The notes: generated by a model not told the origin, from the sequence alone. 13,982 bases of DNA from RGIG3102 sp045633415 (GCA_045633415.1 JAZQYH010000072.1:1-13982); one strand, 5' to 3'. Shown: positions 1 to 6,394, counted from the stretch's first letter. Numbers and translations are program-made.

Positions 1-24
1 AATGTTTGTTAGCAATGGCTAACA
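1..24. other. Left replication origin terminus with terminal dyad
   Basis: The end begins 5'-AATG, so the template 3' end reads TTAC with a doubled T. Phi29 polymerase initiates opposite the second 3' T of a short terminal repetition and slides back; the doubled T is compatible with that mechanism. Bases 7-24 form a perfect 7-bp dyad, TGTTAGC, loop AATG, GCTAACA. The dyad is repeated at 13959-13976. The origin role follows from the family; a role for the dyad is inference. Confidence 0.7.
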
Positions 25-50
25 GGTGAACACACATTCGACTAGCACAC

Positions 51-66
51 TTTTGTCATTTTGTCA
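51..66. repeat. Tandem 8-bp repeat in the ITR
   Basis: TTTTGTCA occurs twice without a gap. The inverted copy is in the right ITR at 13917-13932. It could be a binding site for a replication or packaging protein, but nothing in the sequence decides this. Confidence 0.6.
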
Positions 67-116
67 AGGGTGGGATTTTTATTGGACAGAATAGGTGTTC
101 GGTGCGGACGCATAGA

Positions 117-152
117 AAAAGCTGCACAACCAGGGACGATTATGCAGCTTTT
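117..152. terminator. Hairpin at inner edge of left ITR
   Basis: AAAAGCTGCA (117-126) pairs with TGCAGCTTTT (143-152) around a 16-nt loop. The 3' arm lies just past the end of exact ITR identity. Read leftward (- strand) the stem is followed by a T run, as in an intrinsic terminator; read rightward it has a shorter T run. No gene on the - strand needs it, so here it may only mirror the functional copy at the right end. Confidence 0.55.
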
Positions 153-180
153 GGTGGTGTTAATGCTATTGATGGTATTT

Positions 181-198
181 CTAACCTGAGGGGGTTAG
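181..198. other. Short hairpin in left leader region
   Basis: CTAACC (181-186) and GGTTAG (193-198) form a 6-bp stem around TGAGGG. It lies between the ITR and the first promoter. There is no T run, so it is not an obvious terminator. Apart from this hairpin and the promoter that follows, I see no gene in 142-277. Confidence 0.4.
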
Positions 199-227
199 TA
201 ACTTAAAAATAACACACATGTTCTATC

Positions 228-256
228 TTGTCAAAACAGCATAAAAAGAATATCCT
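228..256 (+). promoter_or_regulatory. Promoter of the terminal protein-polymerase-ATPase operon
   Basis: TTGTCA (228-233), a 17-bp spacer, then TATCCT (251-256), preceded by AAAAAGAA. The same layout, TTGACA-17 bp-TATCCT preceded by AAAAGGAA, occurs at 4304-4332, which supports both. Initiation about 7 bp downstream would place the 5' end near 263, right beside the ribosome binding site (264-273), so the leader would be very short. TTAATA or TAATAT just downstream are alternative -10 elements. Confidence 0.6.
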
Positions 257-277
257 TAATATAAAGGGGGTGATCTA

Positions 278-970
278 GTGCCAAAATCAAAAAAGCGTTC
301 TATCGGTCAAAAGTTAGATTACACGCGGCAATTTAAAGCATTGCAGGAATTTGTTAAAGATATGCCTAGAAATGAAAGAGCTGATTACTATAGAAATTTC
401 TATACCAGTATAGCGAAGGTAGCGGATCAGCGACTAGTTGAATTAGAAAGACTTTCTAAAAAAGAAGGCTATAGCCAGGTCAAACAATGGGCGTATAAAA
501 ATGCAATGCGTGAAATACGCGGTATGTATGGCGAAGATGCAAAGCGTTTTAACCGTAAGCAACCTAATGACCTTAGAACCGTGTACAAGAACCTGCGCCG
601 TGTATTGTCATTTCTTGAAGCGCCGACGTCAAGTAAATCCGGAATAGAAGAAATCTATTCTAAAAGGGCCAATACGATCAATAAAAAATATGGCACTGAC
701 TTAGATTGGTCAACGGTTGGTGATTTATTTGAGTCTGTTTTGTGGCAGAAAACTAATGCGAAATATGGAAGTAAGACAGCATTAAAGGCCATTGGTATGA
801 TTCAGCAAAGCGAGAAACAAGTTAAAAAAGCGCTTACTGAGCATAAGCCTATTTCGCTTCATATTGATCCGGACGAAAACGGCAAAAAAGACGTAGTTCT
901 TGAAAAAACAGTGAATAAGATGCTGCGCTATTATAAAAAAGATGTATCAAAGTTAATAACGCGTATCTAA
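278..970 (+). CDS. Terminal protein (DNA replication primer)
   Basis: The 230-residue product is strongly basic, mostly helical in appearance, and has no signal peptide or membrane segment. In protein-primed phages the terminal protein supplies a Ser, Thr or Tyr hydroxyl on which the polymerase places the first dAMP; it stays bound to the 5' genome ends. I assign this role mainly from position (first gene next to the left ITR, 12 bp before the polymerase), basic charge and size close to phi29 gp3 (266 residues). The conserved-looking central part (about residues 45-110, with VADQRLVELE and W-A-Y-x-x-A) and basic C terminus fit. The priming residue cannot be seen. Translation starts at a GTG at 278, six bases after AAAGGGGGTGA. 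An alternative is another basic replication DNA-binding protein, but then no terminal protein candidate would remain. Confidence 0.8.
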   Translation: MPKSKKRSIGQKLDYTRQFKALQEFVKDMPRNERADYYRNFYTSIAKVADQRLVELERLSKKEGYSQVKQWAYKNAMREIRGMYGEDAKRFNRKQPNDLRTVYKNLRRVLSFLEAPTSSKSGIEEIYSKRANTINKKYGTDLDWSTVGDLFESVLWQKTNAKYGSKTALKAIGMIQQSEKQVKKALTEHKPISLHIDPDENGKKDVVLEKTVNKMLRYYKKDVSKLITRI

Positions 971-982
971 AAGGGGTGCGGG

Positions 983-3166
983 GTGAACTCTAACGACTTA
1001 TATTTATTACGACAAGATTATCTATTAAAATATCTTCCTTATCAAATGGTGCATTATTCAGAATTTAATTATGAAATCCTGAATAATATCATGTATAAAG
1101 TTAGATCAGGACGCGGGCAGCATAAAAGGTATAACGATTGTCTTATTATGGCCGATACTGAAACTAGCCGCAAAAGAGTTAAGGATAGTAAGCAAAGTAG
1201 AAAACTACCTTCGGGCCTGATTGCGCGTGAATGCCACGTTTGTGCATGGACAATATCTATAAGAGCATTCCATTTAAACATAGTAACTTTATACGGTCAT
1301 AAGCCTAGCAGCCTGGTGTCAACTCTTAAGAAAATTCATGATTCAATGAACGGCGATATTACTATAGTATATTTTCACAATATGCCTTATGATTACCAGT
1401 TTATAAGACAGTTTTTGTTTAAGCAACTAGGGACACCAAACAAGCAGCTTAATATTAAAAGTCATTACCCTTTATTCATGAAATTTGATTGCGGCATTGA
1501 AATACGTGATAGTTTGATGCTTTCACAAAAGAAGCTTGAAAAGTGGGCCGCAGATTTAAAGGTAGATCATCAAAAGGCAGTAGGCAAGTGGAATTATAAT
1601 AAATTCCGTAACCAGGATCATAAATTTACTAAAAATGAATTAGAATACATTGAACATGATACACTTGCGGGCGTTGAATGTCTTGACAAGACCATGACAG
1701 CACTAAAGAAAAATATATTTTCACTACCTTACACGGCAACCGGAATTATAAGGCAGGAAGTTTTTGAGATTGGAAAAGCCAACAATGCAAAAGAATTATT
1801 CCTTAAATTAGTACCGACTTTTGAACAATATCAAAAATTAACTAAGCTATTTCACGGCGGTTTTGTTCATGCAAACAGATTTTATATTGATGAATTAATT
1901 GAAGCACTGGTTCAATGCTTCGACTTTTGCAGCTCTTACCCTTTTTGCATGTTAGCATTTAAATATCCTATGGAAGCATTTACACCGTATGAAGATTGCA
2001 CAATTGATGATATATTGCAATCGTCTGAAGATAGAGCTTTTATGTTTAAGCTTATCGGTTACAAGGTCAAATTAAAAGAGCACGATCACGTAATGCCTGC
2101 GCTGCAATATTCAAAATGTGTAAAAGGTACGTGCATAAATCCGGTACTTGACAATGGCCGTATATTAGAAGCCGATTATTTTGAGATTTACTTAAACGAA
2201 GTCGATCTTGAAGTAATTGCAGAACAATATTCTTTTATTGGCGGCCATATGTGTGTAGAAGTTGAAACTGCTGCAAAAGATTATCTTCCTAGATGGTTTA
2301 CTGATTATGTATTTTCGTTATTTAAAGATAAATGCGTACTGTCACTGACTGATGATTATATCAATTACATGGTTCAAAAAGGTAAGATCAATTCCTGCTA
2401 TGGAATGTGTGTTCAAAAATCAATTAAAGAAGATATTGTGGAAGACTATGCAACTGGTGAATACAAGATCAATGAACCTGAAGACCCTATTGAAAAAGTA
2501 AAAGCTCAGAAAAAAGAGTATAACAAGTATGTCAAAAAACAGACTTCTATACTTCTATATCAGCACGGAGTTTGGGTAACCAGTTACGCATTCAGGAATA
2601 TACACAAATTAAATAAATGTGTTAAGCCTGAAAGTAAAGATGGTCTTCTTTTATATAATGATACTGATTCAGGTTATGCGGTAAACTGGGACTTAGATAA
2701 GATTAAAAATTATAATGACTGGTGTCTTGATCTGCTGCACAAAAACGGTTACGACTCTGTAAAAGTCGAAGATCAGATATTCACTCTAGGCATAGCAGAG
2801 CATAAACCACTTAAAGACGACTACAGTGAATTTAAGGTGATGGGCGCTAAACGATATGCCGGCAGGTGCTTAAAGGACAACAAAATACATATAACTGTTG
2901 CAGGTGTACCAAAAAAGGGCGCGGAAACTTTAAAAAATGATTTAAACAATTTTACTAAAGATCATAAATTTAAAGGCAGGGACACCGGAAAATTGCAGCA
3001 TATCTATTTTAATACTGAAGAAATATATATTGATAATAACGGCAATGAAACCGGTGATTCTATTGACTTATTACCTTGCGATTATGTACTTGACGCAACG
3101 GAAAAATTTGAGCCTGAAAACCTATTTAGTGAAGAAATCGAGGTACAAAGTTATGAAGATATCTAA
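983..3166 (+). CDS. Protein-primed family B DNA polymerase
   Basis: This replicates the genome from the terminal protein. The 3'-5' exonuclease motifs are all present: Exo I D58-T-E60, Exo II N133 and D137 (HNMPYDYQF), Exo III Y222-x3-D226. The polymerase motifs follow: HGGF (291-294, matching phi29 YxGG), motif A D314-FCSSYP, motif B KGKINSCYG (466-474), motif C YNDTDS (558-563, catalytic D560 and D562), and KxY as KRY (623-625). The A-to-B interval would hold the TPR1 insertion. At 727 residues it is larger than phi29 polymerase (572): extra length lies at the N terminus, in a charged stretch after motif B (about 482-520) and at the C terminus. No catalytic residue is missing. The GTG start at 983 follows AAGGGGTG by five bases. 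Its 3' end overlaps the ATPase gene by 14 bp, suggesting translational coupling. Confidence 0.97.
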   Translation: MNSNDLYLLRQDYLLKYLPYQMVHYSEFNYEILNNIMYKVRSGRGQHKRYNDCLIMADTETSRKRVKDSKQSRKLPSGLIARECHVCAWTISIRAFHLNIVTLYGHKPSSLVSTLKKIHDSMNGDITIVYFHNMPYDYQFIRQFLFKQLGTPNKQLNIKSHYPLFMKFDCGIEIRDSLMLSQKKLEKWAADLKVDHQKAVGKWNYNKFRNQDHKFTKNELEYIEHDTLAGVECLDKTMTALKKNIFSLPYTATGIIRQEVFEIGKANNAKELFLKLVPTFEQYQKLTKLFHGGFVHANRFYIDELIEALVQCFDFCSSYPFCMLAFKYPMEAFTPYEDCTIDDILQSSEDRAFMFKLIGYKVKLKEHDHVMPALQYSKCVKGTCINPVLDNGRILEADYFEIYLNEVDLEVIAEQYSFIGGHMCVEVETAAKDYLPRWFTDYVFSLFKDKCVLSLTDDYINYMVQKGKINSCYGMCVQKSIKEDIVEDYATGEYKINEPEDPIEKVKAQKKEYNKYVKKQTSILLYQHGVWVTSYAFRNIHKLNKCVKPESKDGLLLYNDTDSGYAVNWDLDKIKNYNDWCLDLLHKNGYDSVKVEDQIFTLGIAEHKPLKDDYSEFKVMGAKRYAGRCLKDNKIHITVAGVPKKGAETLKNDLNNFTKDHKFKGRDTGKLQHIYFNTEEIYIDNNGNETGDSIDLLPCDYVLDATEKFEPENLFSEEIEVQSYEDI

Positions 3167-4301
3167 AGAAGAAATAAAAGAAGGACTTAAGAAGCTGCCT
3201 TTTATAAAGAAGGACTTTGAAAAATATGAAGACATTAACGACACATATTATCACGTATTGAAGGACCTATTAAAATACCCTAATGCCTGGTGTTATGCCG
3301 TATGGTCAAAGCGTGGCCCTGGTAAGACCTATTCACTTTTATGGCTTGCTTACTACTCTAATATTAAGTTTATTTATATGAAACGAAACGACGCTGATGT
3401 TAATCTTATATTAAGTGATCCAACGAAGGCAGAATTTGACCCGTCACCTTATAAGCCACTTAAACGTGATAAACTTATTCGGGTAACTGGTGTAATAATT
3501 GATGATGGAATAGGCGCATTTTATGAAGCTGATAACGAAGGACAACCGACTGACAAGCTTTTATGTTATGTTCTATCATTTAAGAAGGTTCAAAAGTATA
3601 AAGGTTTTGATTTTTCTGACGTTGATATAATTGCATTTGACGAATTTATACCACAAAAGGGTGAACGCTGCTATAAGTCTGAAGGTGAAAACCTGCTTGA
3701 CTTATATATGACAGTCAGACGTGATAGAGCTAAGCGCGGCCGACCTTCACTTAAACTTGTACTTTTTGCCAATGCTGAAGAAATTGCAACACCAGTAACG
3801 CGTGAGCTTGAAATAGTTGACGATATGGCAATGCTTAATGATAGCAAACAGACACACTTTTATAATGAAGATAGGCGTATTTTGCTGCACCATATTACAA
3901 ATGAAGAAGTGCCTATTACACCTGAAGAAATGGACGATATATATTTAGGCATGCAGGGTACAATGTGGTTCGAAAAAGCATTTCTTGGTAGCTTCGTCCA
4001 TAACGATTTTACTAACGTAGTGACCAGGACTATAAAACGCAGCAAGCCACTAATTGAAATCATACATAAAAAGCATGCTTATTATGTTTACTTTAATGAA
4101 GATCGTAACAAATATTACATGTGTTCTACACCTGGTAAATGTCAGGAAACCTACAACCTTAACAGAGAAAATGAACAGAAAAGATTTTACCTGGATCATG
4201 TTCTTGATCTTCGTGAAGCCTGCATTGAAGAAAATATGAAGTTTGAAAAGTATTCTATGTACGATCTGATTATCAATTATAAGAAATTTTTTGATGTATG
4301 A
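3153..4301 (+). CDS. DNA packaging (encapsidation) ATPase, phi29 gp16-like
   Basis: The motor ATPase drives genome entry into the prohead, acting at the connector together with pRNA in phi29. The Walker A loop is SKRGPGKT (residues 52-59) after a hydrophobic beta strand (WCYAVW). Walker B is IIAFDEF with D163-E164. The KRND and RRDRAKRGRPSLKL stretches supply basic residues, possibly an arginine finger. At 382 residues it is slightly longer than phi29 gp16 (332). I chose the ATG at 3153, inside the 3' end of the polymerase gene, because GAGG sits nine bases upstream and the ATPase fold begins soon after; a longer in-frame reading from 3030 would have no ribosome binding site and would overlap the polymerase by 137 bp. 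Its location immediately after the polymerase, on the early side, is unlike phi29, where it is the last late gene. Confidence 0.93.
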   Translation: MKISKEEIKEGLKKLPFIKKDFEKYEDINDTYYHVLKDLLKYPNAWCYAVWSKRGPGKTYSLLWLAYYSNIKFIYMKRNDADVNLILSDPTKAEFDPSPYKPLKRDKLIRVTGVIIDDGIGAFYEADNEGQPTDKLLCYVLSFKKVQKYKGFDFSDVDIIAFDEFIPQKGERCYKSEGENLLDLYMTVRRDRAKRGRPSLKLVLFANAEEIATPVTRELEIVDDMAMLNDSKQTHFYNEDRRILLHHITNEEVPITPEEMDDIYLGMQGTMWFEKAFLGSFVHNDFTNVVTRTIKRSKPLIEIIHKKHAYYVYFNEDRNKYYMCSTPGKCQETYNLNRENEQKRFYLDHVLDLREACIEENMKFEKYSMYDLIINYKKFFDV

Positions 4302-4303
4302 TA

Positions 4304-4332
4304 TTGACAGAATATCCTAAAAGGAATATCCT
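4304..4332 (+). promoter_or_regulatory. Promoter of the small early gene cluster, with GAATATCCTA repeats
   Basis: TTGACA (4304-4309), 17 bp, TATCCT (4327-4332). This repeats the design at 228-256. A TATAAT overlaps one base further on (4332-4337), but its distance to TTGACA is 22 bp, so TATCCT is the better -10 at this -35. GAATATCCTA occurs twice (4310-4319 and 4324-4333), 14 bp apart, and GAATATCCT is also at 248-256. The repeat may be part of the promoter or a regulator site. Confidence 0.65.
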
Positions 4333-4371
4333 ATAATTGTAAGTTCTAAATACGTATTTAAGGGGGTGAAC

Positions 4372-4578
4372 ATGTTACAATCAAATTTAGAAGCTGCTTA
4401 TGAAAGTAAGCTAAAAGAATTTGAAGAAGTAAAGAAGGATATAGCACGCACAAGGAATTTAATAATTAACTTTGAAAAGATGCTAGAACGCTTAACTAGT
4501 GACTACGTAGATCTAAAATTTGATCTTGATAGCATTAGAGAACAAATTGAAGAAGTAAAGGAAGACTATGAAGATTAA
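4372..4578 (+). CDS. Small coiled-coil early protein, unknown function
   Basis: The 68-residue product is charged and almost wholly predicted as one long helix with heptad-like hydrophobic spacing (L, I, F, L, V, L, I at a/d-like positions from about residue 12 to 62), hence probably a coiled-coil dimer. There is no signal peptide or membrane segment. I do not recognise the family. ATG at 4372 is preceded by AGGGGGTGA with ideal spacing; a GTG six bases earlier lies inside that ribosome binding site and is unlikely to be used. It is the first gene after the second early promoter. Small coiled-coil proteins in this position of phi29-like phages include regulators and membrane-replication adaptors, but nothing here selects between them. 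Confidence 0.75.
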   Translation: MLQSNLEAAYESKLKEFEEVKKDIARTRNLIINFEKMLERLTSDYVDLKFDLDSIREQIEEVKEDYED

Positions 4579-4732
4579 GGGACTATATTTTAAATTGAAT
4601 ATCGAAAAGCCTGAAGACAAGTATATTTTTGACTACTTTGAAAATGTCAAAAAAATGGGGGGTAATAAGATAGAAAAGTTGTATAGTCTGATTCAGGAAG
4701 AGGTAGAAAATGGCAAAGATAAACGGCGTTGA
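4568..4732 (+). CDS. Small early protein of 54 residues, unknown function
   Basis: ATG at 4568 lies inside the end of the preceding gene (11-bp overlap), and the reading frame runs 54 codons to TGA at 4730-4732. The protein begins MKIKGLYFKLNIEKP and ends with a basic KDKRR. The upstream coding sequence GAAGTAAAGGAAG provides a ribosome binding site. Its own end overlaps the next gene by 23 bp. The chain of overlaps and the AAAAAGGAGG-like spacing support real, translationally coupled genes. No motif identifies a function. Confidence 0.6.
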   Translation: MKIKGLYFKLNIEKPEDKYIFDYFENVKKMGGNKIEKLYSLIQEEVENGKDKRR

Positions 4733-4850
4733 TGTTGTGATTTATGATTTTTACTATGATGCAAGAAATGAGTTATATTGTAGGTGCTATGTTCCTGAGT
4801 ATGATCTTACTCTTGCATATAATGCAACTTTAATAACGGTAGGTGAATAG
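4710..4850 (+). CDS. Small early protein of 46 residues, unknown function
   Basis: The frame opens with ATG at 4710 after CAGGAAGAGG, a good ribosome binding site, and ends with TAG at 4848-4850. The product starts MAKINGVDVVIYDFYYDA and contains a CRC pair of cysteines (residues 24 and 26); the composition is mixed beta-like with many Tyr. It overlaps the previous gene by 23 bp and is one base away from the next ATG. The family is not recognised. Confidence 0.6.
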   Translation: MAKINGVDVVIYDFYYDARNELYCRCYVPEYDLTLAYNATLITVGE

Positions 4851-4851
4851 T

Positions 4852-5037
4852 ATGAATAAAAATTGTAAAATAACAGTTATGACAAATAGCAAAGTTACAA
4901 CTTATACTTTTGATGATTATAGGGTTGCAGTCGCTATCTGCAATTTACTTGATAATGTTGCAGAAATAAACCGCGATAATATACCACAAATTAGATATAT
5001 TAGTAAAGATATTGATATATTAGATAATAATGAATAA
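4852..5037 (+). CDS. Small acidic early protein of 61 residues, unknown function
   Basis: The product begins MNKNCKITVMTNSKVTTYTF and looks like a small beta-beta-alpha-beta fold (strands KITVMTN and KVTTYTF, a helix around YRVAVAICNLLDNVAEI, then IRYIS). I chose the ATG at 4852 with TAGGTGA five bases upstream; a GTG at 4843 in the same frame lies within that site. It closes the cluster of four tightly packed small genes. No known family is evident. Confidence 0.7.
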   Translation: MNKNCKITVMTNSKVTTYTFDDYRVAVAICNLLDNVAEINRDNIPQIRYISKDIDILDNNE

Positions 5038-5043
5038 GTTAAA

Positions 5044-5060
5044 AAGCGGGTTGGGCGCTT
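5044..5060. other. Short dyad before the putative SSB gene
   Basis: AAGCG (5044-5048) and CGCTT (5056-5060) flank GGTTGGG. The stem is only 5 bp. It may be a weak attenuator or operator in the 49-bp gap; I see no convincing promoter there. Confidence 0.3.
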
Positions 5061-5086
5061 AATTATAAAAAGGAAGGTGACGAATT

Positions 5087-5410
5087 ATGATAAAATCTTA
5101 CAATTTTACTAAAAAAGACGAGGTAAACAGTGTATCAGCTACACCACTTCAGAAATTTAAGGAAGAAGTTCTTACAGTTAAGGGTGCAGCCGTAACTGAA
5201 AGAGCTGATCAGGAAACCGGCGAAATGAAAAAAGTTGCAATCCTGGTAACTGCTGAGCATGGTACACTTACTTCTATTTCAGGTACAGTACTTAACGGCA
5301 TTGACCTTATTATTGACTACATGGAAGAAGTTCAGGAAGATGTTCAGGTAAAAGTTAAGTCAAATAGATCAAACGCAGGTCGCGAGTTCCTGACACTTGA
5401 ACTCTTGTAA
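5087..5410 (+). CDS. Putative single-stranded DNA-binding protein
   Basis: The product has 107 residues. Residues 28-58 and 88-107 look like beta strands alternating with short acidic loops (VLTVKGAAV, KKVAILVTA, TLTSISGTV, VQVKVKS, FLTLELL), with a helix around 70-82; this is compatible with a small OB-like SSB, such as phi29 gp5 (124 residues), which coats the strand displaced during protein-primed replication. The acidic helix IDYMEEVQED is also typical of phage SSBs. The role is inferred from fold pattern, size and position at the end of the replication region; I recognise no diagnostic motif. ATG at 5087 follows AAGGAAGGTGA. The gene is directly followed by two hairpins, as expected for an abundantly transcribed, separately ended message. 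A double-stranded DNA-binding protein like phi29 p6 is the main alternative. Confidence 0.5.
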   Translation: MIKSYNFTKKDEVNSVSATPLQKFKEEVLTVKGAAVTERADQETGEMKKVAILVTAEHGTLTSISGTVLNGIDLIIDYMEEVQEDVQVKVKSNRSNAGREFLTLELL

Positions 5411-5424
5411 ATAATAATGATAAT
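5397..5424 (+). promoter_or_regulatory. Possible promoter at end of the SSB gene
   Basis: TTGAAC (5397-5402), 16 bp, GATAAT (5419-5424). It would start a transcript near 5431 that runs through both following hairpins. It is the only reasonable promoter-like pair near the start of the late genes, but A+T-rich sequence here gives such matches easily. Confidence 0.3.
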
Positions 5425-5427
5425 ATT

Positions 5428-5467
5428 GTGATAAGGGAAGTTCACCCCAACAACTTCTTTTTATCAC
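5428..5467 (+). other. Long hairpin after the SSB gene
   Basis: GTGATAA (5428-5434) pairs with TTATCAC (5461-5467), and GAAGTT (5437-5442) with AACTTC (5452-5457), with two possible G-U pairs between; the loop is CACCCCAAC. The T5 run is inside the 3' arm, so an upper-stem-only form could also act as a terminator. It may protect the 3' end or help end early transcription. Confidence 0.65.
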
Positions 5468-5473
5468 TAAACT

Positions 5474-5506
5474 AGACCGGTGACACTTGCACCGGTCTTT
5501 TATTAT
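5474..5506 (+). terminator. Intrinsic terminator between early and late regions
   Basis: AGACCGGTG (5474-5482) and CACCGGTCT (5490-5498) form a perfect 9-bp G+C-rich stem with a 7-nt loop, followed by TTTATTATATT. This is the clearest Rho-independent terminator in the window and separates replication from lysis and structural genes. Confidence 0.85.
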
Positions 5507-5521
5507 ATTAAGGGGGTCAAG

Positions 5522-5767
5522 ATGTTTAAACGCTTTAAAAGACTGGATTTTTCAAAAAAGATACTTATATTTGTAGAAGTGCTTATTATAATGGCATTTG
5601 GTCTTACTGCAATTGCAGTTGTAAAAGGTAATGAAGGTGCGCTTACTGCTTTTATAACTGGTGCTTTCTCACTAGCTTCAATTGCATATGGCTTTTATTA
5701 CTGGAAGGCTAAAAATGAGAACATTAAAAAGCATGGTAACAATGTAAAGGGGGAAGACGATGCTTAA
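5522..5767 (+). CDS. Holin-like membrane protein
   Basis: The 81-residue protein has a basic N terminus (MFKRFKRLDFSKK), a first hydrophobic segment at about 14-35 (ILIFVEVLIIMAFGLTAIAVV) broken by KGNEG, a second at about 41-62 (ALTAFITGAFSLASIAYGFYYW), and a charged C-terminal tail. Two membrane spans with charged ends, small size and an 8-bp overlap with the endolysin gene are the typical picture of a phage holin, which permeabilises the membrane to release the muramidase. The ATG at 5522 has AGGGGGT at ideal distance; an upstream in-frame TTG at 5480 lies within the terminator and has no ribosome binding site. It is the first gene after the terminator. Confidence 0.8.
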   Translation: MFKRFKRLDFSKKILIFVEVLIIMAFGLTAIAVVKGNEGALTAFITGAFSLASIAYGFYYWKAKNENIKKHGNNVKGEDDA

Positions 5768-6389
5768 ACAAGGCATAGATTTAAGTAAATGGAATATAGT
5801 GACCGACTTTGATAAGGTCAAAAAAGCCGGGATTGATTTTGTTATACTCAGGATCGGCGGCAATAATGGCGGCTTTTATAAAGACCTACGTTTTGAAACG
5901 TATTATGCAGCAGCTAAAAAGGCAGGTCTTAAAGTCGGTGCTTATTATGATACCGGAAAAGATTTTATTTCTTTTTCTGTTGGATATCGCTGCGCGGATC
6001 ATATTCTTACATTATTAAAAGGACATGAGTTTGAATATCCAATATATGCAGATATTGAAACAGTTGCAACTGTTTATAAAGTTGGTGCTACAGATGCAGC
6101 TATTGGATTCTGCACCAGGCTAGAAAAAAACGGCTATTTTGTCGGAATTTATGCAAGTGATATTTCAGGCTTTAAAGATAGATTGCAGCTTGAACGCCTG
6201 CAAGGCCGTTTTACTTTGTGGGTTGCAAGATATGGCAAAAAGCCGGAATATGTAAAAGAATACGCAATATGGCAAAAGAGCAGTACCGGCCATATCGACG
6301 GTATAAACGGCGAAGTTGATCTTGATGAATGCACGGTAAATTTTCCTTTAATAATGAAGAAAAAGGGACTTAATAACGTAAAGGGGTAA
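5760..6389 (+). CDS. Endolysin, GH25 muramidase
   Basis: This hydrolyses the beta-1,4 bond between N-acetylmuramic acid and N-acetylglucosamine in host peptidoglycan at lysis. The GH25 barrel signatures are visible: GIDLSKWN near the N terminus (D7), FVILRIGG (28-34), VGAYYDTG (59-66), the catalytic YADIET (D98, E100), FVGIYAS (127-133), WVARYG (154-159), YAIWQKSSTGHIDGINGEVDLD (start 168) with the terminal Asp pair. At 209 residues it is only the catalytic barrel; no choline-binding, LysM or SH3 repeats follow, unlike many Gram-positive phage lysins. There is no signal peptide, consistent with holin-dependent export. ATG at 5760 follows AAGGGGGAAGA and overlaps the holin gene by 8 bp. Confidence 0.95.
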   Translation: MLKQGIDLSKWNIVTDFDKVKKAGIDFVILRIGGNNGGFYKDLRFETYYAAAKKAGLKVGAYYDTGKDFISFSVGYRCADHILTLLKGHEFEYPIYADIETVATVYKVGATDAAIGFCTRLEKNGYFVGIYASDISGFKDRLQLERLQGRFTLWVARYGKKPEYVKEYAIWQKSSTGHIDGINGEVDLDECTVNFPLIMKKKGLNNVKG

Positions 6390-6394
6390 AAACT

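Larger units (their letters stand above)
1..141. repeat. Left inverted terminal repeat
   Basis: These bases are an exact reverse complement of the last 141 bases of the window. Identity stops at 142-143 (AT here, GC in the right copy read outward-in) and resumes for seven bases to 150, so the effective repeat is about 150 bp. ITRs of this kind are the replication origins of protein-primed linear phage genomes; the terminal protein is expected to be covalently bound to each 5' end. Both copies lie at the extreme ends of the window, which implies a complete genome. Confidence 0.97.

Noticed and set aside
142..277. pRNA at the left end, as in phi29
   Set aside because: The region has only a 6-bp hairpin and the ITR-edge stem; no closing helix with two arms and no loop complementarity was found.
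1069..1281. Open frame on the - strand inside the polymerase gene
   Set aside because: Shadow of a well-supported coding frame; no ribosome binding site and no recognisable protein. The same holds for - strand frames at 3860-4063, 5678-5863, 6149-6334, 7504-7722 and 8979-9176.
3030..3152. 41-codon upstream extension of the ATPase
   Set aside because: It would overlap the polymerase gene by 137 bp, has no ribosome binding site, and the family-like sequence begins after the ATG at 3153.
4054..4239. Alternative + strand frame inside the ATPase gene
   Set aside because: Overlaps a recognised gene, lacks a good ribosome binding site and has low-quality composition. The same holds for 5809-6018, 8973-9161, 9619-9843 and 10294-10503.
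4304..4337. TTGACA paired with TATAAT
   Set aside because: The spacing is 22 bp, too long for a sigma-A promoter; TATCCT at 17 bp is better and is matched by the first promoter.
5428..5505. The two hairpins at 5428-5505 as an alternative pRNA
   Set aside because: They are separate hairpins without a closing helix, loop complementarity is only about 3 nt, and the second has a clear terminator tail.
6036..6050. GAATATCC inside the endolysin gene as another promoter element
   Set aside because: A coding-sequence match without a -35 box at the right distance and no gene start downstream within reach.
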